This document shows positions 1 through 9,544 of a DNA stretch of 53,663 nucleotides, piece by piece. The stretch covers positions 1 through 53,663 of the forward strand of contig JABWCL010000031.1 in NCBI GenBank assembly GCA_013360295.1, read 5' to 3'. The notes beneath the pieces were generated by a model that saw only the letters and a list, made by a program, of their open reading frames with translations, had not been told where the DNA came from and ran no database searches. The position numbers were made by a program, and so were the translations under genes. The DNA is from Ignavibacteriaceae bacterium. Lineage in GTDB: Bacteria; Bacteroidota; Ignavibacteria; Ignavibacteriales; Ignavibacteriaceae. Each line of letters begins with the position of its first letter. Within the stretch, counting starts at the first letter, position 1.

Positions 1-580
1 GTAGCAGCCAACAATGCCACGACATCACCACCCCAAGTTCCGTAGGAACGACATATTAGTAGCAGCCAACAATGCCACGACATCACCACCCCAAGTTCCA
101 TAGGAACGACATATTAGTAGCAGCCAACAATGCCACGACATCACCACCCCAAGTTCCATAGGAACGACATATTAGTAGCAGCCAACAATGCCACAACATC
201 ACCGCCCCAAGTTCCGTAGGAACGACATATTAGTAGCAGCCAACAATGCCACAACATCACCACCGCCAGTTCCATGGGAACGACGTATTAGTAGCAGCCA
301 ACAATGCCACGACATCACCACCCCAAGTTCCGTAGGAACGACGTATTAGTAGCAGCCAACAATGCCACGACATCACCACCCCAAGTTCCGTAGGAACGAC
401 ATATTAGTAGCAGCCAACAATGCCACGACATCACCACCGCCAGTTCCATAGGAACGACGTATTAGTAGCAGCCAACAATGCCACGACATCACCACCGCCA
501 GTTCCATAGGAACGACGTATTAGTAGCAGCCAACAATGCCACAACATCACCGCCCCAAGTTCCGTAGGAACGACATATTA
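1..580. repeat. Tandem array of ten 58-bp units
   Basis: Ten consecutive units of exactly 58 bp begin at 1, 59, 117, 175, 233, 291, 349, 407, 465 and 523. Each starts GTAGCAGCCAACAATGCCAC and ends with GACATATTA or GACGTATTA. Each contains GTTCC-GTA-GGAAC or GTTCC-ATA/ATG-GGAAC, a 5-bp stem with a 3-nt loop. Variation is limited to a few positions, such as CCCCAAG versus CCGCCAG. The units have no spacers, so this is not CRISPR. The period is not a multiple of three, so it is not a coding repeat. The array starts at the window edge and may continue to the left. Confidence 0.95.
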
Positions 581-610
581 GTAACACAATCGCTCCCCCC
601 TACATCAAGA

Positions 611-756
611 GTTCCGTAGGAACGACATATTCTTCTGTAGTATCGGAGTAACAACAGGGAGATTCCAGAGACGACTTAGCAACATACCGTTCCTGCGGAA
701 CTTGTTATATGAGGGGGAGGATGAGTGTGTTACTTATATGCCACTGCTACGCAGTT
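611..756. repeat. 146-bp repeat block, copy A
   Basis: This copy matches 995-1140 over the same 146-bp length with five mismatches counted by eye. It carries three different mini-hairpins: GTTCC-GTA-GGAAC at its start, GTTCC-TGC-GGAAC in the middle and ACTGC-TAC-GCAGT at its end. Confidence 0.9.
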
Positions 757-994
757 CTGAAAAAAAGTTTAGAGTGCTTTCAGTTATCTGACTCATACAG
801 TTCTTTGTCATCTTCCTCAGTCATTAGTTCCGTTGAGACGATATGTTAGTAATACAAATCATTTTCTTCAAATAAGGAGTTCCGAAGGAACGGCATCTTA
901 GTAGCAACACCGGCAGACACGACATCACCACCGCCAGTTCCATGGGAAAGACGTATTAGTAGCAGCCAACAATGCCACAACATCACCGCCCCAA

Positions 995-1140
995 GTTCCG
1001 TAGGAACGGCATATTCTTCAGTAGTATCGGAGTAACAACAGGGAGATTCCAGAAACGACTTAGCAACATACCGTTCCTACGGAACTTGTTATATGAGGGG
1101 CAGGATGAGTGTGTTACTTATATGCCACTGCTACGCAGTT
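995..1140. repeat. 146-bp repeat block, copy B
   Basis: Second copy of the block at 611-756. One of the five mismatches changes the middle hairpin loop from TGC to TAC while keeping its GTTCC/GGAAC stem. Copy B follows directly on a 58-bp-type unit, so the two repeat types share the GTTCCGTAGGAAC hairpin. Confidence 0.9.
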
Positions 1141-1186
1141 GAGCAAACATTGTTTAAACTTCAGAAGATTGGACGCATTGTGAAAA

Positions 1187-1972
1187 TTATCGCACAAACA
1201 TCTCTATCATCTCCCGGATTCCTTCCATCGTGGCTCTTTCGGGCATTAGCACATTTGTAATTCCCGCTGATTCTATTTCATTCTTCGTAACGGGACCAAT
1301 AGCAACAACTTTTTTCCCTTCAAAATATTTTGACGGCTTTTCTATTTCCGCAAGGATAAGGAAATTATTAAATGTGGATGGGCTGGAAAAAATGAAATAG
1401 GCATCTTTAAAATCATCCAGCTTTTCTTTCAGATCGGGTAAGCGGTTTTCGGCAGGAATTACATTCCTGTAAACCACTGCACTTATTACATCGGCCCCTG
1501 CCGCATCAAGCGCATCCGGAAGCGTGTTCCTTCCTATATCCGATCTTGGAATGAGTACTGTTTTATTCTTTATTTCGAAAGTATTTTTTATCTCCTCAGC
1601 AAGCGTAGACGAATCAAAATTTGCCGGAATATATATTTCACCCGCGTAGTGTTCCCGGAGTTTTTTTGCTGTCTTATCGCCTACCGCAATAAATAAAGAA
1701 CCGGTCAAATTCAGTTTCAGATTATGTTTTTCGCGATATTCGTAAAAATATTTAACCGAGTTACTTGACGTAAAGATGATATAATCAATAATTTTAAAGT
1801 CCGCCGCGAGCCTGAGCAGTTCCGGGACTTTCTCCGCCGGTTTGATTTCAATCGCAGGAACAGCCAGCACCTCTGCGCCCCGCGACCTGAACATCTCTGC
1901 AGACTCCGCCGACTGAACAGCGCTGCGCGTTAAAACTATTTTTACTCCGTTAAGGGTTTTAAGATTTTCCAT
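1187..1972 (-). CDS. hemD: Uroporphyrinogen-III synthase
   Basis: Cyclises hydroxymethylbilane to uroporphyrinogen III in cytoplasmic tetrapyrrole (heme/siroheme) synthesis. The start used gives 261 residues, normal for the family. The N-terminal strand-turn GVKIVLTRSA, the FTSSNSVKYF segment and the late VVAIGPVTKNEIESAG segment fit the two-lobed HemD fold, which is otherwise poorly conserved. An in-frame ATG lies 24 bases upstream (to 1996). I prefer the internal ATG because the MENLKTLNG start leads straight into the first strand. No other heme genes are adjacent. The gene is divergent from secA, and its 3' end abuts the repeat region. Confidence 0.88.
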   Translation of the reverse strand: MENLKTLNGVKIVLTRSAVQSAESAEMFRSRGAEVLAVPAIEIKPAEKVPELLRLAADFKIIDYIIFTSSNSVKYFYEYREKHNLKLNLTGSLFIAVGDKTAKKLREHYAGEIYIPANFDSSTLAEEIKNTFEIKNKTVLIPRSDIGRNTLPDALDAAGADVISAVVYRNVIPAENRLPDLKEKLDDFKDAYFIFSSPSTFNNFLILAEIEKPSKYFEGKKVVAIGPVTKNEIESAGITNVLMPERATMEGIREMIEMFVR

Positions 1973-2069
1973 AATTAAAAATACAAACTTGAACAAAATT
2001 TCCGCAATCCGAAATAATGCTGAGTGAGGGCTTTCAGAATGTGCTACGATTATGTTTTATGATTGTTTC

Positions 2070-2101
2070 TCTGTTTTGCAGCATATTTACTGCAAAACAG
2101 A
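2070..2101. repeat. Perfect 12-bp inverted repeat (hairpin)
   Basis: TCTGTTTTGCAG at 2070-2081 pairs perfectly with CTGCAAAACAGA at 2090-2101 around an 8-nt loop. Neither strand has a following T-run, so it is not a clear intrinsic terminator. It lies between two divergent genes and could be a protein-binding site or an RNA structure. Confidence 0.8.
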
Positions 2102-2302
2102 AATAAAATAAGAACAACTTACTTCGTTTTCCAAAAATTGACCACTTCAGATACTGCTCTGCCATAAGGGAGGCCAACAGCTAATAGACTTCCCAGAGCA
2201 TTATACTTTATCTTACCATAGGATAATCCTCATCATTGCTTCCTAAAAGGGCACTTTACCTGACATTTTTGTCACACAACCGGACGTATATAAATAAGTT
2301 AA

Positions 2303-2333
2303 TTGCATATTCTTTTAACAGTAATTAACTTTA
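2303..2333 (+). promoter_or_regulatory. Predicted secA promoter (TTG-N20-TAACTTTA)
   Basis: TTG at 2303-2305 and TAACTTTA at 2326-2333 are separated by 20 nt. This matches the Bacteroidota sigma-factor pattern (TTG near -33, TAnnTTTG near -7) except for the last base. The same spacing and -7 sequence occur before sufB. It lies about 30 bp upstream of the secA ATG. Confidence 0.5.
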
Positions 2334-2364
2334 GAGCTTATAATATTTTTGGAGATTTATTTAG

Positions 2365-5300
2365 ATGCTCGATTTTCTAAAGAAGTTGTTCGGGGATAAG
2401 AAGACCCGCGACCTGAAAGAAATGCAGCCGATTGTTGAAGAGATTAACGGTATTTATGAACAGTTATCAACTCTTTCGGATGAACAACTTAAGGCAAAAA
2501 CCCTCGAATTCAAAGCAAAATTACAGGAAGGTACTGCCGAAATAAGGGGTAAGATTGAAGAGCTTGAGAACCAGCTGCGTTCTGATGAGGAATTTGACAG
2601 CCAGGCCATTCACGATGAACTTACTGAATTACAAACTGAACTGACCGAAAAGTACGAAGAGATCCTTGATGAGATTTTACCTGAAGCATTTGCCGTTGTA
2701 AAAGATACCTGCCGCAGGCTTGTTGGCAAAAGCTGGGATGTTATGGGGCATAAAACCCTATGGGAAATGATCCCCTATGACGTGCAATTGATGGGCGGTA
2801 TCGTTCTCCATAACGGCAAGATTGCTGAAATGGCAACGGGCGAAGGAAAAACGCTTGTGGCTACACTTCCTATCTACCTGAACGCACTCACCGGAAGAGG
2901 TGTGCACCTTGTAACAGTTAACGATTATCTGGCTCAGCGCGACTCCCAGTGGATGGGTGAAATTTTCCGTTTCCACGGACTTACTATCGGCGTTATCCTC
3001 AGCAGCATGGATCACGAAACCCGTAAACAGCAGTACCAGTGCGATATAACCTACGGTACCAATAACGAATTCGGTTTCGATTACCTCAGGGACAATATGG
3101 CGATCGCTCCTGAGTTCCAGGTCCAGAGGGTGCATAATTACGCTATCGTGGATGAGGTTGACTCAGTACTTATAGACGAGGCCAGAACACCGCTTATTAT
3201 TTCCGGCGCGGTTGATTCCGATGACCAGAAATTTGATGAAATGAAACCCGCGGTTGAAAGGCTTTACCGCCAGCAGTCAGCGCTCGTGGCTAATATTGTT
3301 GCAGAGGCTGAGAAAATGCTTGAGAACGGAGAAAGTAAAGACAGTGTTTATGCAGCGGGTAAACTGCTCCTGCGCGGGCACCGAGGTCTGCCAAAAAGCA
3401 AAAAATTACTGAAGGTTCTTTCTGAGCCTTCATACAAACGCTTGCAGCAGGAGACCGAACTGGAGTTCCTGCGCGAAAAAGGAAAGAATATGCACATCAT
3501 TGATGACGAACTTTATTTCGTTATTGATGAAAAGAACAACTCTATCGACCTGACTGAAAAAGGAAGAGAAGAACTTTCCAAAGGGACACGCGAAAACAAA
3601 AACTTTTTTGTTCTTCCTGACCTGGGAACTGAAATCAGCAAACTGGAAAATGACCCTTCCATTTCCTTCGAGATGAAAAATAAAAAGAAGGACGAACTTT
3701 ACCACGATTATTCCGAAAAGAGCGACAGGCTCCATACAATCTACCAGTTATTAAAAGCTTACACGCTTTTTGAAAAGGACGACCAGTATGTCGTAACCGA
3801 TGAAGGAAAGATCGCGCTTGTTGATGAGTTCACCGGCCGTATTCTTCCCGGAAGAAGATACTCCGACGGGCTTCACCAGGCAATCGAAGCGAAAGAGAAT
3901 GTTAAAGTTGAAAGAGACACACAGACTCTCGCCACCATTACCCTTCAGAACTACTTCAGGATGTATAAAAAGCTCGCGGGTATGACCGGTACTGCGGAGA
4001 CAGAAGAAGGCGAGTTCTTCCAGATCTATAAACTTGAAGTCTCGGTAATTCCCACAAACAAAGACATCGTGCGCGATGATATGGACGACGCGGTCTATAA
4101 AACCAAGCGCGAAAAATACAACGCGGTCATAACCCAGATAGAGGAACTGCGTGCGGAGGGAAGGCCGGTGCTTGTAGGTACAACTTCCGTTGAAGTTTCT
4201 GAAACCATAAGCAGGATGCTGAAGAGGAAGAATATCCCTCATAACGTTCTGAACGCTAAACAGCATCAGCGCGAAGCGGAAATTGTGGCGTTCGCCGGAC
4301 AGGTTGGCGCGGTTACTATCGCCACCAATATGGCGGGCCGCGGTACGGATATTAAACTCGGCGCGGGTGTTAAAGACCGCGGCGGTTTGTTCATTCTTGG
4401 TACTGAAAGGCACGAGTCGCGCCGTATTGACAGGCAGCTCCGCGGACGATCCGGAAGGCAGGGAGACCCGGGAGCATCAAAGTTTTTCCTCTCGCTTGAA
4501 GACGACCTGATGCGCCTCTTTGGCAGCGACAGGATTGCTTCTGTAATGGAAAGAATGGGACTGCAGGAAGGCGATGTTATTCAGCATCCCCTCATCACAA
4601 AATCTGTTGAGAGAGCACAAAAGAAAGTTGAAGAAAATAACTTCTCTATCCGTAAAAGGCTGCTTGAGTACGATAACGTGATGAACCAGCAGCGCGAAAT
4701 CATTTATACAAAACGAAACCGCGCGCTTAAAGGCGAAAGGCTGAAAACAGAAATATTCGAGATGCTCGATGAATATACCGCTGACCTTGTACACAAACAT
4801 TTCGAAAGTGCGGATATTGACGGGATCAGACAGGATATGATGATGTCGCTGATGGTCAATGTTGATCTTACGCCCGATGAATTTGATAAGCTCGGTGAAA
4901 CGGGATTACAGCAGAAACTATCCGACGAAGCAAAAGAATTTTACCGTAAAAAAGAAGAGATTCTCGGCGCTGAAATTATGGGAAGGATCGAAAGGTACGC
5001 GATGCTTTCCGTAATAGACAATAAGTGGAAAGAACACCTGAGAGAAATGGACGACCTGAAAGAAGGAATCGGGCTCAGGGCGTTTGGCCAGAAAGATCCG
5101 CTCGTTGAATATAAAAATGAAGCATATGATATGTTCGTCCAGTTGGTAAAGACAATCCGTGACGAGACTGTGATAGGCAGTTTCAAGTTCTTCCCGCAGG
5201 CAAGCGAGGAAATGCAGGCACGCGCCTCAGCTTCTTCGCGCAGGGTGGTTACTACAAAGCAGGAGAGCACTAACCTTGTTTACCGGAACCCCCAGACAGA

Positions 5301-5421
5301 GGCAGCCAGCCGCGGAGGGCAGGTAAAAATGCAGCCCGTGCGGGTAGAGGAAAAAACCGGTAGAAACGAACTTTGCCCTTGCGGAAGCGGAAAAAAATTC
5401 AAAAACTGTCACGGTAAATAA
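2365..5421 (+). CDS. secA: Preprotein translocase ATPase SecA
   Basis: Motor ATPase that pushes unfolded preproteins through SecYEG. Of 1018 residues, the Walker A is MATGEGKT at 156-163, the Walker B/DEVD is at 263-266 and ATNMAGRGTDIKL is the NBD2 motif. The C-terminus has the zinc-binding motif CPCGSGKKFKNCH (about 1004-1016), which binds SecB or ribosomes. It is longer than the roughly 900-residue E. coli protein. The extra length is mainly a charged insertion of about 100 residues after the first ATPase segment, as in Bacteroidota SecA. Several open frames overlap it on the other strand and are shadows. glnB starts 24 bp downstream, probably in the same transcript. Confidence 0.98.
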   Translation: MLDFLKKLFGDKKTRDLKEMQPIVEEINGIYEQLSTLSDEQLKAKTLEFKAKLQEGTAEIRGKIEELENQLRSDEEFDSQAIHDELTELQTELTEKYEEILDEILPEAFAVVKDTCRRLVGKSWDVMGHKTLWEMIPYDVQLMGGIVLHNGKIAEMATGEGKTLVATLPIYLNALTGRGVHLVTVNDYLAQRDSQWMGEIFRFHGLTIGVILSSMDHETRKQQYQCDITYGTNNEFGFDYLRDNMAIAPEFQVQRVHNYAIVDEVDSVLIDEARTPLIISGAVDSDDQKFDEMKPAVERLYRQQSALVANIVAEAEKMLENGESKDSVYAAGKLLLRGHRGLPKSKKLLKVLSEPSYKRLQQETELEFLREKGKNMHIIDDELYFVIDEKNNSIDLTEKGREELSKGTRENKNFFVLPDLGTEISKLENDPSISFEMKNKKKDELYHDYSEKSDRLHTIYQLLKAYTLFEKDDQYVVTDEGKIALVDEFTGRILPGRRYSDGLHQAIEAKENVKVERDTQTLATITLQNYFRMYKKLAGMTGTAETEEGEFFQIYKLEVSVIPTNKDIVRDDMDDAVYKTKREKYNAVITQIEELRAEGRPVLVGTTSVEVSETISRMLKRKNIPHNVLNAKQHQREAEIVAFAGQVGAVTIATNMAGRGTDIKLGAGVKDRGGLFILGTERHESRRIDRQLRGRSGRQGDPGASKFFLSLEDDLMRLFGSDRIASVMERMGLQEGDVIQHPLITKSVERAQKKVEENNFSIRKRLLEYDNVMNQQREIIYTKRNRALKGERLKTEIFEMLDEYTADLVHKHFESADIDGIRQDMMMSLMVNVDLTPDEFDKLGETGLQQKLSDEAKEFYRKKEEILGAEIMGRIERYAMLSVIDNKWKEHLREMDDLKEGIGLRAFGQKDPLVEYKNEAYDMFVQLVKTIRDETVIGSFKFFPQASEEMQARASASSRRVVTTKQESTNLVYRNPQTEAASRGGQVKMQPVRVEEKTGRNELCPCGSGKKFKNCHGK

Positions 5422-5784
<363 letters not shown>

Positions 5785-5797
5785 AACCGGCTCTGAT

Positions 5798-8038
5798 ATG
5801 AACAAAATTAAAATTCCGCTTCTCGCCGCGGCTTTTGCCGCGCTTTTTTCCCTTTCGGGATGCACTGTGTGGTATGATTTTACCACCTACTTTAACCTTT
5901 ACTACAATGTCTCGCTCGACTTCGAACAGGCTGAAGCCCAGATAATCGAACAGAGGAAAGACCTCTTTTCTCTTACCGAACCTGCGCTCCCGGGCAATTC
6001 TAATCAGCTTATGAATAAGGTGATTGAGAAATGTTCAAAGCTCCTCCAGTTCAACTCTGAATCTTCCTTCGTTGATGACGCGCTGATGATGCTTGGTAAG
6101 TCTTTCTTCTACCAGAAAAATTATCTCAAATCTCTGAGGAAGTTCCAGGAAATTATTGCCACACAAAAGGAAAGCGGCCTCATTCTCGAAGCCCGTCTGT
6201 GGGAAGCCAAAAGTGAAATCGCGCTCAGGAATTATTCCACCGGTGTACCAATGCTTGAAGAAGTCATCCAGGAAGCATATGCAGCCAAAGAGGAAGACCT
6301 TATGATCGAAGGCTATGTTTCCCTCATCAGGTACTACCTTCAGGAGGAAGATGACCAGCGGGCAATACGTTTCCTCCTTGAACTTGTCGGCAGAAGCGAT
6401 AACTCACAGGTAAACAGTCTTGCGATGTACAAGGTCGGAGAACTGTACCTAAAAAATAACGATCCCCGGTTGGCAGGCGATGCATTTGAAAGAGTGCTAA
6501 CCTACACATCAGATTATGAAACAGAATTTAACGCCCTGGTCAAAAGGTCAAGAGTTAAGAGAGAACTTGGTGAAACACAGCAGGCTCTTTCTGATTTCAG
6601 ATCTCTCCGCTCCGAAGCGAAATATTCAGATAAATATGACGTGATCGACCTTGAGATCGGTATTAGTCTTAATGCCGCCGGGAGGCCCGACGCTGCTCTC
6701 GAGCATTTCTACTTTATTGATACTTCTTACGCAAGTTCAGTAAACGCCGCGGGAATAAAATATGAGATCGCTTCCCTGTATGAAGAGGTTTATAAAAACT
6801 ATGACAGCGCTTCCGTTTATTATCAGAAAGGGCTAACTGTCCCTTCTACAGCAGACTATCTTGAAAAGCTAAGATTCAAGGCGCAGTTATTCACTAAATA
6901 CACCTCGCTTACAACTCTGCTCAACGGGTACAAGAGGGACCTCACTTACACCCTCGATCCCGCAAAATATTCGGCAGACTCCGCTGCAATCGCGGATACT
7001 CAGCAGGTACTTCAGTCAGAAACGGCCCGGGTACAGCAGGAAGAAGAAAAACAACCCGCGGGGCGTAATCGTGAGAGGGACTTCGAAGAAGAGGAGGAGG
7101 AAATTACAAAGAAGGAAGAACCCGTTCCTGCCGCTGCTCCCGGAAAATCTTCCGCTCTTCAGAAACCGACTCTCACCGCTGATTCGCTCAGTTCGATGAT
7201 AATCAAGGCGTCACTCGACCTCGGTAATTTATTTTTTACCGAATTTGAAATAAACGATTCCGCGTTTTATCATTATAACTACATCACGGAAAACTTCAAA
7301 TCAGGTTACGCCCTTGAACCAAAAGTACTTTTTGCTCTTGGAAGCTTTTACCTGAGTGAGGATGATACAGCACGCGCCGACAGCTTGTTTAATTACATCT
7401 ACGACAATTTTAAAACTGACAGGATCGTGAACGCCGCCGCCGATAAGATCGGGAAACCTACTATTGACTTTGACTTTGATCCCGCCAAGCAGTTGTTTAT
7501 AGAAGCGGAAAAGAAAATGCTTAGCGGCGATGTTACAAATTCGTACAACGATTTTTATAATATATTTATTAATCACCCTTCTTCCCCGTTCGCGTCCAAA
7601 TCTCTCTACACCTGCGGTTTCCTGCTGGAGAATGATCTCAGGCTCGGAGATTCGGCCGTTTCTGTGTATGACACTCTGGTTAAGTATTACCCATCATCGC
7701 AGTACGCTTCCGCGGTGACACCCAAAGTATCATTTTACCGCTCTGAGAAACTGCGGATTGAAGCTAACCGGAAAGATTCACTGATGCGGATTGAGATGGA
7801 GAAAACCAGGAAAGCGAAAGAAGATTCACTGAAAAACGCTCAACCGCAGCAGATAATCGAGGAGCAGAAACCCGGTGAAGAAAAGCCTGAAGGTGAAGAT
7901 AACCCTGAGGGAGAAGAAAAGAAAGCAGAGGAACCCGGCCGGTATTCTTTAGTCATAAGGAAGCTGCAAATTGATAATTATAATTCTTTTTACATTGTCA
8001 TTGACCACAGGTACCGTTTGGTAAGCGGTATCGCATAG
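5798..8038 (+). CDS. TPR lipoprotein, PorW/SprE-like
   Basis: A 746-residue lipoprotein. The start at 5798 gives a lipoprotein signal ending LFSLSGC (Cys22); an upstream in-frame start would overlap glnB and bury this signal, so I reject it. The mature N-terminus (YNVSLDFEQAEAQI) is followed by helical TPR-type repeats such as DDALMMLGKSFFYQKNYLKSL. A Glu/Lys-rich linker lies near residues 440-470, and a second TPR block and an acidic tail follow. The opening layout resembles PorW/SprE lipoproteins, which support type IX secretion and gliding in Bacteroidota. The T9SS cargo gene at 10875 fits that idea. The TPR lipoprotein call is firm; the PorW/SprE assignment is inference from family pattern. 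Confidence 0.8.
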   Translation: MNKIKIPLLAAAFAALFSLSGCTVWYDFTTYFNLYYNVSLDFEQAEAQIIEQRKDLFSLTEPALPGNSNQLMNKVIEKCSKLLQFNSESSFVDDALMMLGKSFFYQKNYLKSLRKFQEIIATQKESGLILEARLWEAKSEIALRNYSTGVPMLEEVIQEAYAAKEEDLMIEGYVSLIRYYLQEEDDQRAIRFLLELVGRSDNSQVNSLAMYKVGELYLKNNDPRLAGDAFERVLTYTSDYETEFNALVKRSRVKRELGETQQALSDFRSLRSEAKYSDKYDVIDLEIGISLNAAGRPDAALEHFYFIDTSYASSVNAAGIKYEIASLYEEVYKNYDSASVYYQKGLTVPSTADYLEKLRFKAQLFTKYTSLTTLLNGYKRDLTYTLDPAKYSADSAAIADTQQVLQSETARVQQEEEKQPAGRNRERDFEEEEEEITKKEEPVPAAAPGKSSALQKPTLTADSLSSMIIKASLDLGNLFFTEFEINDSAFYHYNYITENFKSGYALEPKVLFALGSFYLSEDDTARADSLFNYIYDNFKTDRIVNAAADKIGKPTIDFDFDPAKQLFIEAEKKMLSGDVTNSYNDFYNIFINHPSSPFASKSLYTCGFLLENDLRLGDSAVSVYDTLVKYYPSSQYASAVTPKVSFYRSEKLRIEANRKDSLMRIEMEKTRKAKEDSLKNAQPQQIIEEQKPGEEKPEGEDNPEGEEKKAEEPGRYSLVIRKLQIDNYNSFYIVIDHRYRLVSGIA

Positions 8039-8051
8039 CAGAACTGTTCCG

Positions 8052-8792
8052 GTGCAGGATATCTATAGCTCCCCTTTTGAACTGACCGCGCCCATTCACA
8101 AGGTGCTGGATTACGCGCTTTCGCATAAGTTCAAAGCGGGTGTGTTATACCTTGTTTTTCTTTTTTACTTCAGCCTTCCGGGACTGAGTATTCCCCTTAT
8201 TGAGTATCGCGGAAACTCTGTAAGCTCGCTGATGGATCAGCGCGCGCGTGAAAGTTTCCTGTTCTATTATCCTTCTTTCAGTTACGTTGATATAGATAAC
8301 GTTTCCCCTTATTTTCTGCGGGGCGTGGTCTCGATGGAAGACGGCAACTTCTTTGATCATAAAGGAGTTGACTGGAAAGAACTTAAAAAGTCGATGAAGG
8401 TAAACACGAGACGCAAAAAGTTCGCCCGCGGAGGAAGCACCATCACAATGCAGCTTTCAAAAAATCTTTATTTTACAACGAACAAAAGTTTTATCAGAAA
8501 AGCAAAAGAACTCCTTGTAACCTTCCGCCTCGAAAAAGAAGTAAGTAAAAAAGCAATACTCGAAAATTATGTTAACATCATTGAGTGGGGCGATGGCGTA
8601 TTCGGAATACAGAAAGCTTCGCGGGAATACTTTAAAAAGGATGCGGATGAATTGAACCTTAATGAAGCTTCAAGGCTTGCCGCTGTAATCCCCTCCCCAC
8701 TTAAGTATAAACCCAACACAAATTCAGGCTATGTAACAAGGCGTGCCTCTATGATACGCGCCCGCTATTCGGATGTAACCCTCGACTTCTGA
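8052..8792 (+). CDS. mtgA: Monofunctional peptidoglycan glycosyltransferase
   Basis: Polymerises lipid II into glycan strands at the outer face of the inner membrane (GT51). The 246-residue protein has one N-terminal membrane segment (about 28-46). Next come the catalytic motif MEDGNFFDHKGVDW (Glu96 the likely catalytic acid), GGSTITMQLSKNLYF, and ENYVNIIEWGDGVFGI. No transpeptidase domain follows, which separates it from class A PBPs. Translation starts at GTG, 13 bp after the lipoprotein gene. The next gene begins one base after its stop, so the block is probably an operon. Confidence 0.93.
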   Translation: MQDIYSSPFELTAPIHKVLDYALSHKFKAGVLYLVFLFYFSLPGLSIPLIEYRGNSVSSLMDQRARESFLFYYPSFSYVDIDNVSPYFLRGVVSMEDGNFFDHKGVDWKELKKSMKVNTRRKKFARGGSTITMQLSKNLYFTTNKSFIRKAKELLVTFRLEKEVSKKAILENYVNIIEWGDGVFGIQKASREYFKKDADELNLNEASRLAAVIPSPLKYKPNTNSGYVTRRASMIRARYSDVTLDF

Positions 8793-8793
8793 T

Positions 8794-9447
8794 ATGAACA
8801 AAAGGGCGCTGCGGGATATCATCGAAGAAGGTGAGAATATAAATGTTGAATTTAAGCTTAAATTCTCCTCTCCGGAAAAAATCGCAAAAGAGATGATGGC
8901 CTTTGCGAATACCGGAGGAGGAGTTATTATTTTCGGCGTGGATGATGATAAACATATTGTCGGGGTTGAAAGCGAAAAAACCGAATCTGAGCTTATCCGC
9001 CAGGCAGCAAACGGGCTTTGTGAGCCTCCCCTGGAATATAAAGAGGAATTTATAAACCTTGATGATTGTGAACTTGTGGTTATTACAATCCCCGAATCAC
9101 GCCTGAAGCCTCACCGTTTCCAGGATTATGAAAAAACTTTCGACATAAATAAAGCCGTAGTTTACGTTAGAGTAAATGATAAAAGCGTACAGGCAAGCAA
9201 AGAAATGATAAGGGTTATGAGGGCATCTTCATCGGGTGCTGCGTTAAAAAAGTATACAATCGGAGAAATTGAAAAAAGCGTATTTAATCACCTCGAGAAG
9301 AACGAATTTATTACCGTAACCCAGCTAACCCAGATCGCAAATATTAGCTACCGGCGCGCCAGCCGGACCCTCGTCAAGCTGATCCGCGCGGGGCTCCTAA
9401 TTATACATACCCAGCCCAATTCGGAAGACCGTTTTTCTGCTGTTTAA
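8794..9447 (+). CDS. AlbA_2 (Schlafen-type) domain and winged-helix protein
   Basis: 217 residues. The first half is an AlbA_2/Schlafen-like putative nucleic-acid or ATP-binding domain: ENINVEFKLKFSS, then EMMAFANTGGGVIIFGVDD and FINLDDCELVVITIPES. The C-terminal 65 residues look like a winged helix (VTQLTQIANISYRRASRTLVKLIRAGLL). That layout is usual for predicted transcriptional regulators of this family, though most are longer. The start is one base after the mtgA stop. Its target is unknown; tight coupling to mtgA suggests a link to the envelope operon but does not prove it. Confidence 0.8.
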   Translation: MNKRALRDIIEEGENINVEFKLKFSSPEKIAKEMMAFANTGGGVIIFGVDDDKHIVGVESEKTESELIRQAANGLCEPPLEYKEEFINLDDCELVVITIPESRLKPHRFQDYEKTFDINKAVVYVRVNDKSVQASKEMIRVMRASSSGAALKKYTIGEIEKSVFNHLEKNEFITVTQLTQIANISYRRASRTLVKLIRAGLLIIHTQPNSEDRFSAV

Positions 9448-9544
9448 GGCTCCCTTTTTCCTCCGGTAAGAGATTCTTTTCACAGTTATTTTTATTAAAT
9501 TACAGTCTTACTAAAAAAAAATCCATAAATCCAAGGAAATATTT

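Larger units (their letters stand above)
581..1186. other. Non-coding repeat-rich region 3' of hemD
   Basis: No credible gene is seen. It holds two copies of a 146-bp block (611-756 and 995-1140), a degenerate 58-bp unit near 905-962 and a good unit near 957-1014. Isolated mini-hairpins are also present, for example GTTCC-GAA-GGAAC near 880. It separates the tandem array from the 3' end of hemD. Confidence 0.75.
1973..2364. other. Divergent hemD-secA intergenic region
   Basis: About 390 bp with no convincing gene. It contains a perfect 12-bp inverted repeat at 2070-2101 and a promoter-like motif for secA at 2303-2333. A 35-codon open stretch on the minus strand ending at 2119 has no start codon and is not called. 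Confidence 0.7.

Noticed and set aside
1-580. CRISPR array
   Set aside because: Units are contiguous 58-bp copies without variable spacers, and no cas gene is present.
2119-2223. Minus-strand frame upstream of hemD
   Set aside because: About 35 codons with no start codon and stops on both sides; only mentioned as possibly similar to 14024-14149.
2758-5412. Several open frames antisense to or overlapping secA
   Set aside because: secA is a full-length conserved gene; the other frames have no family features.
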